A stretch of DNA of 64,000 nt from Glandiceps talaboti (Eukaryota > Hemichordata > Enteropneusta > Spengelidae): positions 2,434,501 to 2,498,500 of the forward strand of contig NC_135570.1 of NCBI RefSeq assembly GCF_964340395.1. Reading direction: 5' to 3'. A program made the position numbers and the translations under genes. Each line of letters opens with the position of its first letter. Position 1 is the stretch's first letter. Below, in pieces: positions 25,501 through 36,105 of the stretch. Under the pieces are notes generated by a model. That model was not told the DNA's origin. It searched no databases and saw only the letters and a list, made by a program, of their open reading frames with translations.

Positions 25501-26063
25501 TAATCACCCTAGCTCGAAGAAGAGCACCAGAATTTGTTGACAACTATAAAGCAAGAAAGAAGGCAATCAGAGAAGGCAGACTTCAGATATTGAAAGCAAA
25601 AGCCGAGGCAAGGGAAAAGAAACAGAAAAAACAACAGGACACAAGACAGGGTTTACTTGACAGAGTGACCCAGATTGGTGGACAGTGTAGATGTGATAAA
25701 GATATTGAAACCTTATTGACCGGAAAGACAGAAGGGAAGAAAAAAGAACTTTTAAAAGATCAAATCAATTTTTACAAAACTATAATACAAGTAAAGGGGG
25801 TACCGAAAGAACTCTTTTTCTTCTCACACAATGGAAAATGTCACAATACAGATGTTTTACGAGGTCACCTTTTACAAATAATTGAACACAACATAAAGAA
25901 TACAACTACAGATAACTGTGAACAAATGGACACACATACATGTACTACAACAACAGAGGAAAGGAGACAGAAGTTACTAGACTTGAAGGAAAGACTGAAA
26001 GAGAGAGCATTACAACAAAGACTGAAACATACACAGCCACCGGCAAAAAAAAAGCGAAAGTAG
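22567..26063 (+). CDS. hAT-like transposase, main exon (full protein about 1196 aa)
   Basis: This 3.5-kb open exon encodes the catalytic protein of the enclosing element, presumably a nuclear enzyme that excises and reinserts it. Residue numbers count from the methionine at 22605 (add 44 for the spliced protein). Residues ~1-170 are an unrecognised N-terminal region; ~245-445 is a long Lys/Glu-rich coiled coil. LMFDGTS places an acidic residue at D530. FYCGLH gives C648 and H651, like the C-x2-H near the second catalytic Asp of hAT enzymes. VPKTNISTEHSFGCLDRLL (E919) resembles the SER-FS segment of the hAT C-terminal dimerisation region. The tail is basic and ends in PPAKKKRK, a likely nuclear localisation signal. 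The protein is longer than typical hAT transposases (roughly 600-800 residues), mainly because of the coiled coil. Family assignment is by motif and by the element ends, not by alignment. Confidence 0.8.
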
Positions 26064-26269
26064 AACATTTTTGTAGGCAAATGCATTGCTCAATCTTGAA
26101 CTTGTGAACTCAATCCAAAAATAGGAAAACTCTGGATTAATTAAATTTGGTAAATAATGACATTCTGTAATAACACATACAACAGTAGATATTCAGGCTG
26201 GTTTTCCGATGACAAATGGTACATGTATAGTCATGAATGGAAACGTATATAAATCTGCCAAATTTATTT

Positions 26270-26640
26270 ACTTTGTTATTTAAGTATAGGTACAGAATTT
26301 CCACCTACTGTAGAGAACTGTTCTCACTCATATCCAGAGTTGTAACTACTTGTTTAACAGATATGGAAAGTTTGAATGCATAGTTCTGGAGTTATTCTCC
26401 CGCGAAATTGTGAAAATGTTTATATCGTGGACACCTATGTTGAACTGACAAATTTAATTTTCATGTGATTTCAGTATAAGTAAATAATATTTTCCACCTG
26501 CTGTACAGAACTGCTCTCACTCTTATTCAGAGGTACCTACTTGTTTAACACATGTGGAAAATTTCAATGATTTTGGATGTACAGTTCTGGAGTTATTATC
26601 CTGCGAAATTGTAAAAATGTTGAGAAACGGCATATCTTGA
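26270..26640 (+). repeat. Duplicated ~190-bp segment in the hAT-like element's 3' region
   Basis: CCACCTACTGTAGAGAACTG...TCTGGAGTTATTCTCCCGCG near 26300-26405 is repeated in diverged form (CCACCTGCTGTACAGAACTG...) near 26493-26605. This is an old internal duplication between the stop codon and the right terminus. Confidence 0.6.
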
Positions 26641-27114
26641 TAAACTAGAAATTTCAATTTTGGATGACGTTTGAATAACTAGCTGTCCAATTTCAAAGCA
26701 CTATATAGTGTTTTTACTTATTATATAGCTATAAATATTGGTGCTGCACACCTGTATCAAATTTCATTCAATTCTGTAACATGTAACTGGAGTTATGAAC
26801 ATTTGAAATTGTCAAAATGTCCAAAAACTCAACCATATTGCGCGGTGCCGGCGGCCATTTTGAATTTATGTGAAGAAATATTTTGCAGTTTCACTCATTT
26901 TTAACCACATGACATTCGTTAAAATATGAGTTAATCATATCTCATTTATTATTTTCCTGCAAATATAGACACTATTGATTTAAATATATAGTTTTTATAG
27001 TCTTACACACCTGGAAACTACTCAACCAGGCCCTTGAAACTGGTGGAAAACTAAAATTTTCAGATATTTGCATAATTTGTTGAAAATGTCTAAAAAATTC
27101 GGTACTTTTCAGGG

Positions 27115-27120
27115 AATAAA
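27115..27120 (+). terminator. Candidate polyadenylation signal of the hAT-like transposase
   Basis: AATAAA lies 134 bp inside the right terminus. It is the last such hexamer I noticed within the element, a sensible place for a transposon's own transcript end. Confidence 0.35.
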
Positions 27121-27391
27121 ATTGCTGTAACTTTTGAAAGGTTCATGCGATTTTCAAAATTTTTGTTTTGTTTTTGTCCTTTTACTTTCCTCTTTCCAAA
27201 TAATGAACAATAATAGTCATAGCATCAACTTAAAAAAATGACTTGGCATCCCTATTTTGACTAGTTTGACATCACTGGGAGATTATTAAAGACGTTTGAT
27301 TATAATTTAATAATCAAATTATATAATTTTATATAGCCAAAAATTTAATAAAAATAATTTTTTTATTTTATCACTGGTGCAGTGGTGTTAA

Positions 27392-29085
27392 CCCTTTCGC
27401 CACCAATTTCCGCTATTGCGGGAACGCTCTAGGACGCCCACCAATTCCTGCTATTGCGGGAACGCCAACATTCATTCACCAACCTCGCCGGTCTGCCGTT
27501 TAACGGCAGCTATTGCTGCAAAAATTGCTGCCATAACTAGTTCCACACATGCATATTAGCCTTGTTTAACTACACAGCCATTTTGAAAGCATGACAGTTA
27601 ACGGTATCTGGAGTACGATCCAAATGACGAGCGATCGTAATTGTTTGTGCGTTTTTCGCTCACGAAATCGAATTTCAACATGGCGGAAGTAATTAAAGGC
27701 TCTCATAACATGGCCTACGATATAAATTATGTCACTATCTTTGGATATTTCGACAGAATTTGACTTGAAATACATCGTTGAATACAAGTATTTAGCTATG
27801 GGAACACATTGTACTTGCAGGGTTCTCCCCAGGTTTTTTTAATAGAGTTGCTCCTCATTTGCATATTAATTTACATATTGATTTGCATTAATTTATGTAT
27901 GTAAGCATCAAATTCCCGCTAAGGCCGTGTGAGCTGCCGACGGCAGTTTACTGTTGAATTTTTGAATGTTGTTCAAATTTACGCAATCTTGTGACCGTGC
28001 CGATGCCCATGCTAACATTCTGGGGGTAATTTTGGGCTATATCGTGGATTATTTTGGTTTTATTTCTTTTTGTTACGGCTCAATAATGACTTTTATTTGT
28101 ATTAGCTCAGTATGTAGAGGTCAGTGGAGGGAAACTTATTCGTGTTATGGGCGATTTTCCGATCGGATTTTTTACGCGAGTTTTTCACTGTAAAATTCGA
28201 ATTTCAACATCGCCGAAGCAAAATCTGTCTCCCCTAACATCGTTTGCAATGTAAATAAAGGTGCTGTTCGTAGAAATTTCCACTCAATTTTGACTATGAA
28301 TACGATGTTTTGTACAAGGAGATGGCTGAGTGAACTCGATGCAGTATATGGAAGGATCAGATTATCGCAACGTAACTTCAAAGTCCCGACTGCATATTTG
28401 CTTTCGCGGGTAAGCATGTCGGCAAAAAGTGTCACGTTGGCGTCCCGATTCGGACTCGTATACTACCAATTTGGGGGCATTTTTCACTGATTTTGAGAAT
28501 AAATTTGGTGGTAATTTTCCGTTGTTCTGTCAAATAATGATATATAATTACACAAAATGATTTTTCAGACGGTATTGGGGCGACAACTTCAGATATTTTG
28601 TCTCTTTGATTGCCGGTGCGGGGCCAACTATTGCATCGTAATCGGATTAGTGAGCCGTTAATTATTTTCATTCAAATTTATTACGACTAAAAATAACATT
28701 TTCTGACAAATTTTCGCCGATTTTGACCATTTAACCAGTATACAGAAGTTTTGTAGGAACATAAATGTTGGTATTTTGAATTTAGTTTGTAATATAAATA
28801 TTTTGTTTATTTGTGATAAGTCAATGAATAAACAACCTATGTTTGTTTTATTAATATTTTACATTAATCCATATTTCGGTTCTGTGTGTGATATTTGAAT
28901 GTATGTATTTGCTACTATGATGTAGAAAATTTATTTTCCATTCAAATGATACCTCACTTTTTTAAAATAAGCAACTCTAAGTATTTTTATATCAGTTTGA
29001 TTACACCACACTCACTCTCACATTATGTTAGTGAGGGGGCTGGTGGAGAACAAACAATCCCATGAGGCCAGTGGTGGTGAAAGGG
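27392..29085. mobile_element. piggyBac-like non-autonomous element, 1694 bp
   Basis: CCCTTTCGCCACCA at the left and TGGTGGTGAAAGGG at the right are inverted repeats with one mismatch. Both are bordered by TTAA (27388-27391 and 29086-29089), the piggyBac signature. The left subterminal region has two direct copies of CTATTGCGGGAACGC (about 27413 and 27453). No frame encodes a piggyBac transposase; the longest are 60-90 codons without family motifs. It is probably mobilised in trans. Confidence 0.8.
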
Positions 29086-29089
29086 TTAA

Positions 29090-29300
29090 AGCCCATTATA
29101 CCATGCACATGCCACTTAGAACAAAAAATATGAAATACTAGTATGCACTCTGGTCATTTTCCGTCACAACAACACATGTCTAGCTACATCACTGGTTCTG
29201 CTGTGTTCGAAATAAGAGTCGAAACGTTCAAAACTGCTATTACTTTCCCCAATTTTTATTGGACATGTTATGATCAAAATCTGCAGATAGCTCTTAGACA
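29090..29300 (+). repeat. Dispersed repeat with TATACCATGCAC head, copy 1
   Basis: It shares TATACCATGCAC, ACAAAAAATATG, CACTGGTTCTGCTGTGTTCG and TTCAAAACTGC in the same order with 49318-49680 and 57517-57740. Part of the family is also seen in inverse orientation at 31040-31310. Confidence 0.7.
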
Positions 29301-29347
29301 GGTGTGAATGTTTACATTTGGCCCCCATAAGTTGGAGATTACACAAC

Positions 29348-29695
29348 AACACCTTTACATATATGTACAGGTATACCCGATGTCTATTGGCAACAGGTGA
29401 GATTCTTTTGATTTGATTTCCACAACACTGTGCCTACAGTTGTAAGCGAAGGAATGATAAGGTAGCTCTCATAGATCATGGATGTATTAGTGAGATGTAG
29501 TTTACAAGATTTTTCTAAGGTTTTTGAGGTTGGGCATTATGTTACATATATCAGCACCCTATTTACATATACCAGACGTCGCATGGCAACAGTAGGTGAT
29601 TCACTTGATTTGATTGCCACTGCACCATCCTACAGTGTGCCTACAGTTGTAAGGGGAATTATGATAAGGACACTCCAGCAACGTATTGGACAGTC
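29348..29695. repeat. Degenerate direct duplication
   Basis: GATTTGATTTCCACAACACTGTGCCTACAGTTGTAAG-like sequence at about 29410-29450 returns at about 29608-29655 together with the flanking GGCAACAG words. No exon is supported. The ORF 29478-29768 covers this repeat. Confidence 0.5.
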
Positions 29696-29798
29696 TAGAT
29701 GTGAACTCAATCTGATGTCGTGTACACTTCGCGATTTTCTTTTGACTGTTACTTTTACTGTCGTTTGATTAAAAGATTTGATGTGCACTATGACTTAC

Positions 29799-29994
29799 CA
29801 ATTTGTTGAAATTCATTCCACCTTCAGGAGCTTTAGGACTTGTTTCTCTCTTAGTGTTTCTCGGCTGCTCACTTTTGGCTGGCCATGTAGGGAAATCAGA
29901 CTCATTCATTGGTAGAGGTGAGTCTTTGAAATATTCATGTTCTAATGCTGTGTCTGCAGTGATACGTCTCATACCGGGGTTGTATGTTAAAGAC
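29799..29994 (-). pseudogene. CDK11-like kinase fragment, penultimate C-terminal exon
   Basis: Minus-strand exon bounded by the acceptor TTTTTTCTAG and the donor TTGGTAAGT. It reads SLTYNPGMRRITADTALEHEY, then FKDSPLP, FPTWPAKSEQ and TSPKAPEGGM. FPTWPAKSE and the KR..SP.PPEGG-type tail are diagnostic of the C-terminus of CDK11 (PITSLRE kinase), a cyclin-L partner in transcription and splicing. The exon enters in phase 2 and leaves in phase 0. It cannot join in frame to the kinase exon at 30663-30892, which ends in phase 0, and no final exon (GFSLKF-type end) was found downstream. I therefore treat the locus as a partial or decayed copy. It would be functional only if missing exons have been overlooked. 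Confidence 0.65.
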
Positions 29995-29999
29995 CTAGA

Positions 30000-30660
30000 A
30001 AAAAAATGTATTTAAATTTAGTTTTACTTTTCACTCTGTGTATCTTGGTTCTCCCTTGAAGAAACGTAATCAATTTTTATGGAGGAAGTATACCCCACCC
30101 ACATTCAGGCCATATTTTATGCTCATATCACACCTGTGAAGACACCATAATTTGAACACAAAATACTGTAATGGGCTTTTGAGCATCAGTCACTTTATAA
30201 CCAGACATGAAAACAAAAGATAAACATAAATGGATATGTGGGGGCGCTGTTCATTTTATTTTGACCTTAGCAATGGTAATAGTCACCAGTCATTTTTGAG
30301 TTTTTGATTCTTACTGTTTGCAAAGTCCAAGTTGTCCACGTTGACAGTATTATATGTAGTTATAGGCAGCCCTCAGATATGCAACCTATGGTCACTTTAA
30401 AAAATACAACCTTTTCCTATGAACTCGCATAACTAAATTGTTTCAATGAACTGTTACATCTAAAGAAGAACTCAGGTCTGCACTCTGAATGTTACCCAAC
30501 ACAATCAGACAGTCCACAGTCCCTACTGGCAAGCCCTCAGGTATGTAACCTTCACTGACTTATGTAATTTAGCACATGTATCAACAATAGTTTTACATTG
30601 AGTATATTTGAATTTGCCTATAGCCTGATTTCCATACTAGTATGTAGAATGAATCTTCTT
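30000..30660. other. Gap between the CDK11-like exons; expected exons absent
   Basis: I looked on the minus strand for the kinase segment that normally follows the APE motif and saw no open frame resembling it. The only structure is a weak direct repeat of AGCCCTCAGRTATGYAACCT at about 30368 and 30533. Confidence 0.5.
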
Positions 30661-30662
30661 AC

Positions 30663-30892
30663 CTTTGCACCTAGCAGTAGTTCAGGAGCTCTATACCATA
30701 GTGTCACTACTATAGGCGTGTACTGTTTGAGAGGGGAACCATACTCCCTAGCTAGTCCAAAATCACCCACTTTGAGAACACCTTTATGACTTAGCAACAG
30801 GTTAGAGGTCTTCAGATCACGATGAAGTATCCAATTGTCATGGAGATGACGTACAGCCTGTAGTAACTGACGTAGAAGACATTTCACTTCAC
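30663..30892 (-). pseudogene. CDK11-like kinase fragment, catalytic-loop exon
   Basis: Minus-strand exon from acceptor CCATGTAG to donor AAGGTAAGA. The frame is intact: [31 protein letters not shown] (catalytic loop), [20 protein letters not shown] (DFG and activation segment) and [12 protein letters not shown] (APE). This is the CDK11 catalytic core; CDK10 would differ at the SPLK and NLLLSH positions. Missing are the N-lobe upstream and about 90 residues downstream (the DMWSVGC helix onward) that should lie between this exon and 29799-29994. The 670 bp between them contain no such frame. Intact reading frame and splice sites argue for a young partial duplication or deletion. Confidence 0.7.
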
Positions 30893-31034
30893 CTACATGG
30901 ATATCATAGATAATATCAAATGAATGAACACTCATTTCATAAGACAGTACTGCTAAAAATTTTGTTTCTGAAACAAAGTTGAACAAAAGAAGTGACGGGA
31001 AAAGGACAATGTGATTTAAACTGTAAATATTTTG

Positions 31035-31310
31035 ATATTATTCCCCAATATTTTTCTTTGTTCATCAAAGGAAATATGAGTGACTCAAGAGACCCATGTC
31101 ACTACAAGTCGCTGGATGAGTAGTGACAACCCTTAGGTCACGAGTATTTTCATGGTGAATGAAGAAAAGAATTTGGGGAATTATACCATTGCCAGTAAAT
31201 ATCAAAAAGAAATCGGGGAAAGAAATGGTAATTTTTAGTGTTTTGACTCATATTTCAAACACAGCAGAACTGATGACAGCCATTGTCGTGACATAGAGTA
31301 ATACCCCCTT
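31035..31310 (-). repeat. Palindromic dispersed repeat
   Basis: ATTCCCCAATATTTTTCTT (about 31040) and AAGAAAAGAATTTGGGGAAT (about 31167) form inverted ends of an inner unit. The rest matches, in reverse, the CCGATTTTTCTTTGATATTAC and TGTTCGAAATATGAGTC words of the repeats at 49318 and 57517. 63690-63840 carries another partial copy. Confidence 0.6.
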
Positions 31311-31745
31311 CTATTCCTCAGTTTTGGAGTAACCATGGATATAAATACATAGCATGGATGACGGTAGCTAGAGGTAGGAAGGACTCTCCTTACCCCCAAC
31401 TTCAAAGGGCGCCATGCATGACAGGGACAAATGTCTGAATTGAGTCCAGTACCACAGACACTTGCTTGCCGAGATATGTTTAAGAATACAATAAAATGTC
31501 GATAATATTGACATATTTAGTTGATAATTTATGGAAAGGGTAAAATACCACGGTGTTTAGAGTCAAGTCAGTAATATAGACTCGTGCACCGTCTGTAAGC
31601 AGGACTAAACATCAGGCCCGAGTAGCATGCACAGTATGCAGCAGTGCATAACATGTGACGATACAACCTGTTCTGTAACGCGTACAGTACACATTTCAGA
31701 AATTTAGCACACTAAACATGATAACTTCATATATAAACTACTTAC

Positions 31746-31828
31746 GAAAAAACTCGGCCACCGTTTCGGCTGAACCTTTCAAAGTAATACTGTTTTTCGT
31801 GGCGCGTGGCTTGCTTCGTAGCCGCCAT
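31746..31828 (-). CDS. Candidate first coding exon of an unidentified gene
   Basis: On the minus strand ATGGCGGC (start 31828, good context AAAAAATGG) opens MAATKQATRHEKQYYFERFS and ends RNGGRVF plus two bases at a consensus donor GTAAGTAG (31745 downward). Base composition is locally GC- and CpG-richer than its surroundings. An inverted CCAAT (GATTGGCTA, about 31861-31869) lies just upstream, as in many TATA-less promoters. I do not recognise the protein. It cannot splice in frame to the CDK11-like exon at 30892 (TC + GTGA gives a stop), so its partner exons are unknown. It may be a real gene start or a captured exon. Confidence 0.4.
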
Positions 31829-32214
31829 TTTTTTGTGTCTGACCTGTATCCGTGCATTCTCTGATTGGCTATAGTGACACACGTGACATCACTATCGCAC
31901 AATTTTCATTGGTTCATTTCAAAGGACCCTCCACATGCCATGTGTGTCAAAATTCACGCACACTGGAAAAAACATCATATGACATCATTTTTTCCCTTCA
32001 AAATGTGTACCATACCACACTCTCTGTGTGTAGCGTAATAAAGAACTGAATACTATGTTTCTAACTCCATGGATGGTCTGATCATACATGGAAGTTATTA
32101 CTGAATGCATATTACAATGTAAAAGTGGCCAAGTGATAACCTAATCAAGGTTTGAGTTTCCCAAAACGGTAACAAAATATTTATCTCACTTTAGTGTTGA
32201 TATGGGAAACGCGC

Positions 32215-32440
32215 GCGCAAGCACACACACACACACGCACGCCCCCCCCCCACACACACAGACAGACATACATACATACATACATGCATACATACATACA
32301 TACATACATACATACATACATACAAAAAATTCAAATGCACGTACGTACGTACGTACGTACATACATGCATACATACATACATACATACATACATACATAC
32401 ATACATACATACATACATACATACATACATACAAAAAAAT
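32215..32440. repeat. Compound microsatellite (CA)n, poly-C, (CATA)n, (CGTA)n
   Basis: Runs of ACAC, CCCCCCCC, CATACATA and CGTACGTA. All six frames are open across it (YVCMYVCM-type peptides); none is a gene. Confidence 0.95.
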
Positions 32441-32489
32441 GCACATGCACACGTACATGGATTCTTAAATCAGGGTGGATTCTTAAATC

Positions 32490-33745
32490 AGGCCGACAAA
32501 AAGTCACTGACCCCCCACCCCTATCTGTAAAACCCAAAACAGGCTGACCCCTCTATCACTTAATTCTAAAACATGATGACCCCCCTCCCTTCCCCCCCCC
32601 CCATATATGATATTCGCATGAGTGACAGGTATTTTTTGATCGTGACTCAGTGTGGACTGCTTGACTGTCTTGCATCTACTTTATAAGATCCCGGGTTAGC
32701 ACTATCATAATTATAATTATTGACTACACAGGGTAAATATATTTGAAAAGGAGTTTAATAGCATCTTGACAGTGAAAGGTAGGGGCGAAAGCTTGAGAAG
32801 GGAATATGTACAGCTGTCATAGGGGGTCCTAGGGGGTCTCCCCCTAGAAGCCCAGGAGGTTTTTAACTCTGAAAAGTCAATTTTGAGACTATTCAGACAT
32901 TTTCAGAAAATCATTTCCAAGCTTTACAAGACAGCACCAACATGTAAAAAGCAACTACATAAGGTTGAAATATTTTTGAAATATAGTTTGATAGGATCTT
33001 GACAGTAAGAGGTAGGGGGAAGATCTTGAGACTGGGATGTGTACACCTCATGGGGGGGGGGTCCTAGGGGTCTCCCCCTAGAAGCCCTGGAGGTTTTTCC
33101 CCTGAAAAGTCAATTTTGAGACTATTCAGACCCTTTCAGACAATAATTTCCAAGCGTTACAAGACAACACCAACATGTAAAACACAACTACATAGGGTTG
33201 AAATACTTTTTAAATATACTTTGGTAGCATCTTGACAGTAAGAGGGGAAGAGCTTGAGACTGGGATATGTCCACTTCATGCAGGGGTCTGAGGGGGTCTC
33301 TCTCTAGAAGCCCTGAAGGATTTTTACTCTTATAGCCAATATTTATGCTATTTAGACCCTTCAAGCAATAACTTAATCCATGCTTTACAAGACAGCAAGT
33401 ATCAGAAACTATTCTTTATAACTTACACTAAGGGTTGAAATATGTTCTTAAAAAGTTAAATGGCATCATTATATACATGTAGTAAAGGTCAGCACATCTA
33501 ATGGTAGTATCATTGGTAGGGGAGATTTGGAGGCAATTTTAGACTATCTTGGCAAACATTTCACATTTTTTCTTCCATCACAATCCAAAACACAATGACC
33601 CCCCCCCCCTCCACAATTTTGAAAACAGCATGACCCCCCCCCCTCTACTGCCAATTTCAAAAAAAAAGGGTGACCCCCCTCCCAATCCACTGCCCCCCCC
33701 CCCCTGGCCAAAGAAACTTTACCGGTCCCTTAATCCTATTCAAGA
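32490..33745. repeat. ~235-bp tandem units between poly-C/GACCCCCC tracts
   Basis: Three to four imperfect units share TTGATAGGATCTTGACAGTA-, GGGGTCTCCCCCTAGAAGCC-, GTCAATTTTGAGACTATTCA- and CAAGACAGCACCAACATG-like words from about 32740 to 33520. Both sides carry repeated TGACCCCCCYC motifs (32500-32610, 33590-33715). It is non-coding; the ORF 33549-33752 is a poly-proline artefact of the C tracts. Confidence 0.8.
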
Positions 33746-34049
33746 ATGGTGATGGGTTTGAATATGACGATGCTTGAATAGAATTATTAGCTCACAAGTG
33801 ACACTGACTGTGTTGTGTCACCGTGAACGTACACGGAACGATCGTCAGACAGTAATAATGGACAAGATCACAACAAAATACATGCAATAATAAATAGCTT
33901 ATTGAATATTTAGATAAAGTTTAAATTTCTCTACCTGTGACAAAGTACATGTAATCTCCACAGACTAGACACGCGTGACGTATCCGATACTCTGTTGTTT
34001 CCTTTTCGAGATAAAGCGGTAAGCCATCATTATGTCCTCTCTCCTCTCG

Positions 34050-34235
34050 GACAGCTCTGTTTGATCTCTTTCTCCAACATATTTAGAACCTATACTTTGG
34101 TTATAACACTTGCTTCCGTTCCCGGGGTCAACATCGTGAGAACCCATCAGTCACTCTTCAAAACACTACACAAAACTTTGATGATGCTCTTTGACGTAAC
34201 AGCAGATTTTGTATGACGCGAAATGACGTTTGCGC
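34050..34235 (-). promoter_or_regulatory. Candidate CRE-like promoter region
   Basis: TGACGTAA (34192-34199), TGACGC (34214) and ATGACGTT (about 34223) lie within about 40 bp, resembling ATF/CREB sites. On the minus strand an ATG at 34147 opens a 60-codon frame (MGSHDVDPGNGSKCYNQSIG...) that stops before the possible donor CACAGGTAGAG near 33937. The clustering suggests a promoter, but the downstream product is not recognisable. Confidence 0.3.
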
Positions 34236-34309
34236 ACGAGAGCACGTTTACTGAAGGGGAGCTAGGGATGCTAAAATATTGCATACAAGAGAACGTCATA
34301 CATGTCGAC

Positions 34310-34440
34310 TTAATAAGTTATCGAGGAGCCAAAGAAGTTGTCGAGGCGAGTCAAATAAGTTGTCAAGGAGCCAAAGAAGTTGTTGAGAGGAGTCAAATAA
34401 GATGTCGAGGTGCAAAATAAGTTGTTGAGACGAATCAAAT
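34310..34440 (+). repeat. Short tandem repeat, ~38-bp period
   Basis: Alternating GTCGAGGAGCCAAAGAAGTT- and GAGGCGAGTCAAATAAG-type words, about three to four units. The peptide ISCQGAKEVVERSQ follows the repeat. Confidence 0.75.
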
Positions 34441-35914
34441 ATCATGTTCAAAGATATCGGCACTGCGGGAAATCAAAACACTTCTCTGTACCATACGTTA
34501 CAAAGCGTCATTGATACTGTTTCAACTTCCATGTATTTCCTCCGCCTATTTTGACAGATGAAGAGTCTGTGTTACAAAAAACTGTTCTGGATTTGTACAT
34601 TGTACATGTTGATTTTGACACTTTTAATACACCATTCAAACAATATCAGACTTTTTGTTAGGAATTCAACATTTATTTGTCAGCATCACATGGATGCCTA
34701 CATTTAAGCATAAATAATTCACAAACTTTTAAGAGAAAAAATGATGAAATTCATAAATAAACATTACTACCAGTTTCTGATTGGTCTCATTTCACTAGTC
34801 TACCAAGAACAAAAAAAGACCTCAAAGTTCAGTACAATGGTGCTCCTGTTGTTAACAACCTGCCCACTCCCATACCTCATACATTTTAGTTCATTCCTAA
34901 TTGTTTTCTATAGGTGGATCGGTTTATTTTTACAGGGTGATGGGAGTGGAAGGTTAATTTTGAGAGAGAAATAAGTATGTTCAGAAGTTTTTTGTTCTTT
35001 CCTCGTTTCTGAACATATGTATTTACAGTTAGAGTTATCAAATCTAGCAGTCCAACACTATTTCAATCCAGGTTTCATATTCCTTCCTCTTATTTCAAAT
35101 TACAAAAAAAGTTACTACCATACACACTGACTAGAATCAAATTGGAAGAAATAACTATTTTTTTTTCCCGTTGACTTTCATAATGTTAAGCATCTAACTG
35201 CTAATTCATCACTTGTTAATACTTTTTATATTTTTTTTTCCAGAAAAATACTCAACAGATACATAATTTTTTTGTGTGTGGAAAAGTCTAAAAATGAAAG
35301 ATTTGAAATTTCAATAACATCAAAGTCATTTTATCAGTACAACTTCAGAAATTGGACATAAAAGAGACAACTTTTCCAGAAAACAAAATAATTGAAATTA
35401 CATTACACATTGGAGAGATGATTTTTTTTTTCTGATTGTCTAAAAACAATTTGGGTGATACAGAAAAACGTGCAAAATAAACAAAATCAGACCTTTTTTT
35501 CTAAAGTTGATGCATTTAAAAACAGTAACATGTACAATTTATAAGAAAATACAAATATGAAAGAACAATACTTACCAATTTGAAACATTACAGATAAACT
35601 ATAGTGAAGAAGTACTTTTAAGATAAAACTCATTGTGTTGACACTGTACAAAGGATAAGCTCCTTCTGTGTTTTCCAACATATTCATACTCATTACTATT
35701 TTCCCCCCTTTATACTTCTCATCCTAACACTCCATATTACTACTAGCCATTCTATCACAAGAGTCTCTTAATAAAGCTAAAAATAAATTAATCATCTCGC
35801 TGTCCTGGACCATTCCTCCCCTTCCAATCTCTATATCTCATGATTTTCATTTGCCATTGGCATTCATCCATAGCTTGACCCCTCTCCATATCTAAATCTC
35901 AGTGCCTATCTCTG

Positions 35915-36105
35915 TCCATCTGTTGGTCTGTCTGTCTGCCTGTCAATTTGTCCATCCGTCCATCTGCCTGTCTGTCCATCCATCCGTCTGTCTGTCTGTC
36001 TGTCCATCTATCCATCAGTCTATCTGTCCATCCATCCATGTCTGTCCATCCGTCCGTCCATCTGTCTGTTTATCCATCCATCTGTGTCTGTCTGTCTGTC
36101 AGTCT
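35915..36105. repeat. (CTGT/CCAT)n microsatellite
   Basis: Irregular mixture of CTGTCTGT and CCATCCAT tetranucleotides. Several frames are open and give CLSVCPSI-type peptides; not coding. Confidence 0.95.

Larger units (their letters stand above)
21299..27254 (+). mobile_element. Apparently complete hAT-like DNA transposon
   Basis: The ends TAGGGATGCCAA (21299-21310) and TTGGCATCCCTA (27243-27254) are perfect 12-bp inverted repeats. TTTTGAC stands directly outside both ends (21292-21298, 27255-27261). Because the following bases are also CTA-like on both sides, the duplication could be read as 7-9 bp. hAT elements make 8-bp duplications and often start TAGGG or CAGGG. Inside are a likely untranslated first exon, a short coding exon and a 3.5-kb coding exon with no disabling mutation. 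AATAAA sits at 27115-27120, just inside the right end. Everything needed for an autonomous element appears present. Confidence 0.85.

Noticed and set aside
30892-31746. Splicing of the MAATKQATRHEK exon onto the CDK11-like kinase exon
   Set aside because: The junction would read TCG TGA, an immediate stop, so the two are not consecutive exons of one gene.
32186-32547. Overlapping 80-117-codon frames on both strands (YVCMYVCM, IHTYIHTY)
   Set aside because: All are readings of the CATA/CGTA microsatellite.
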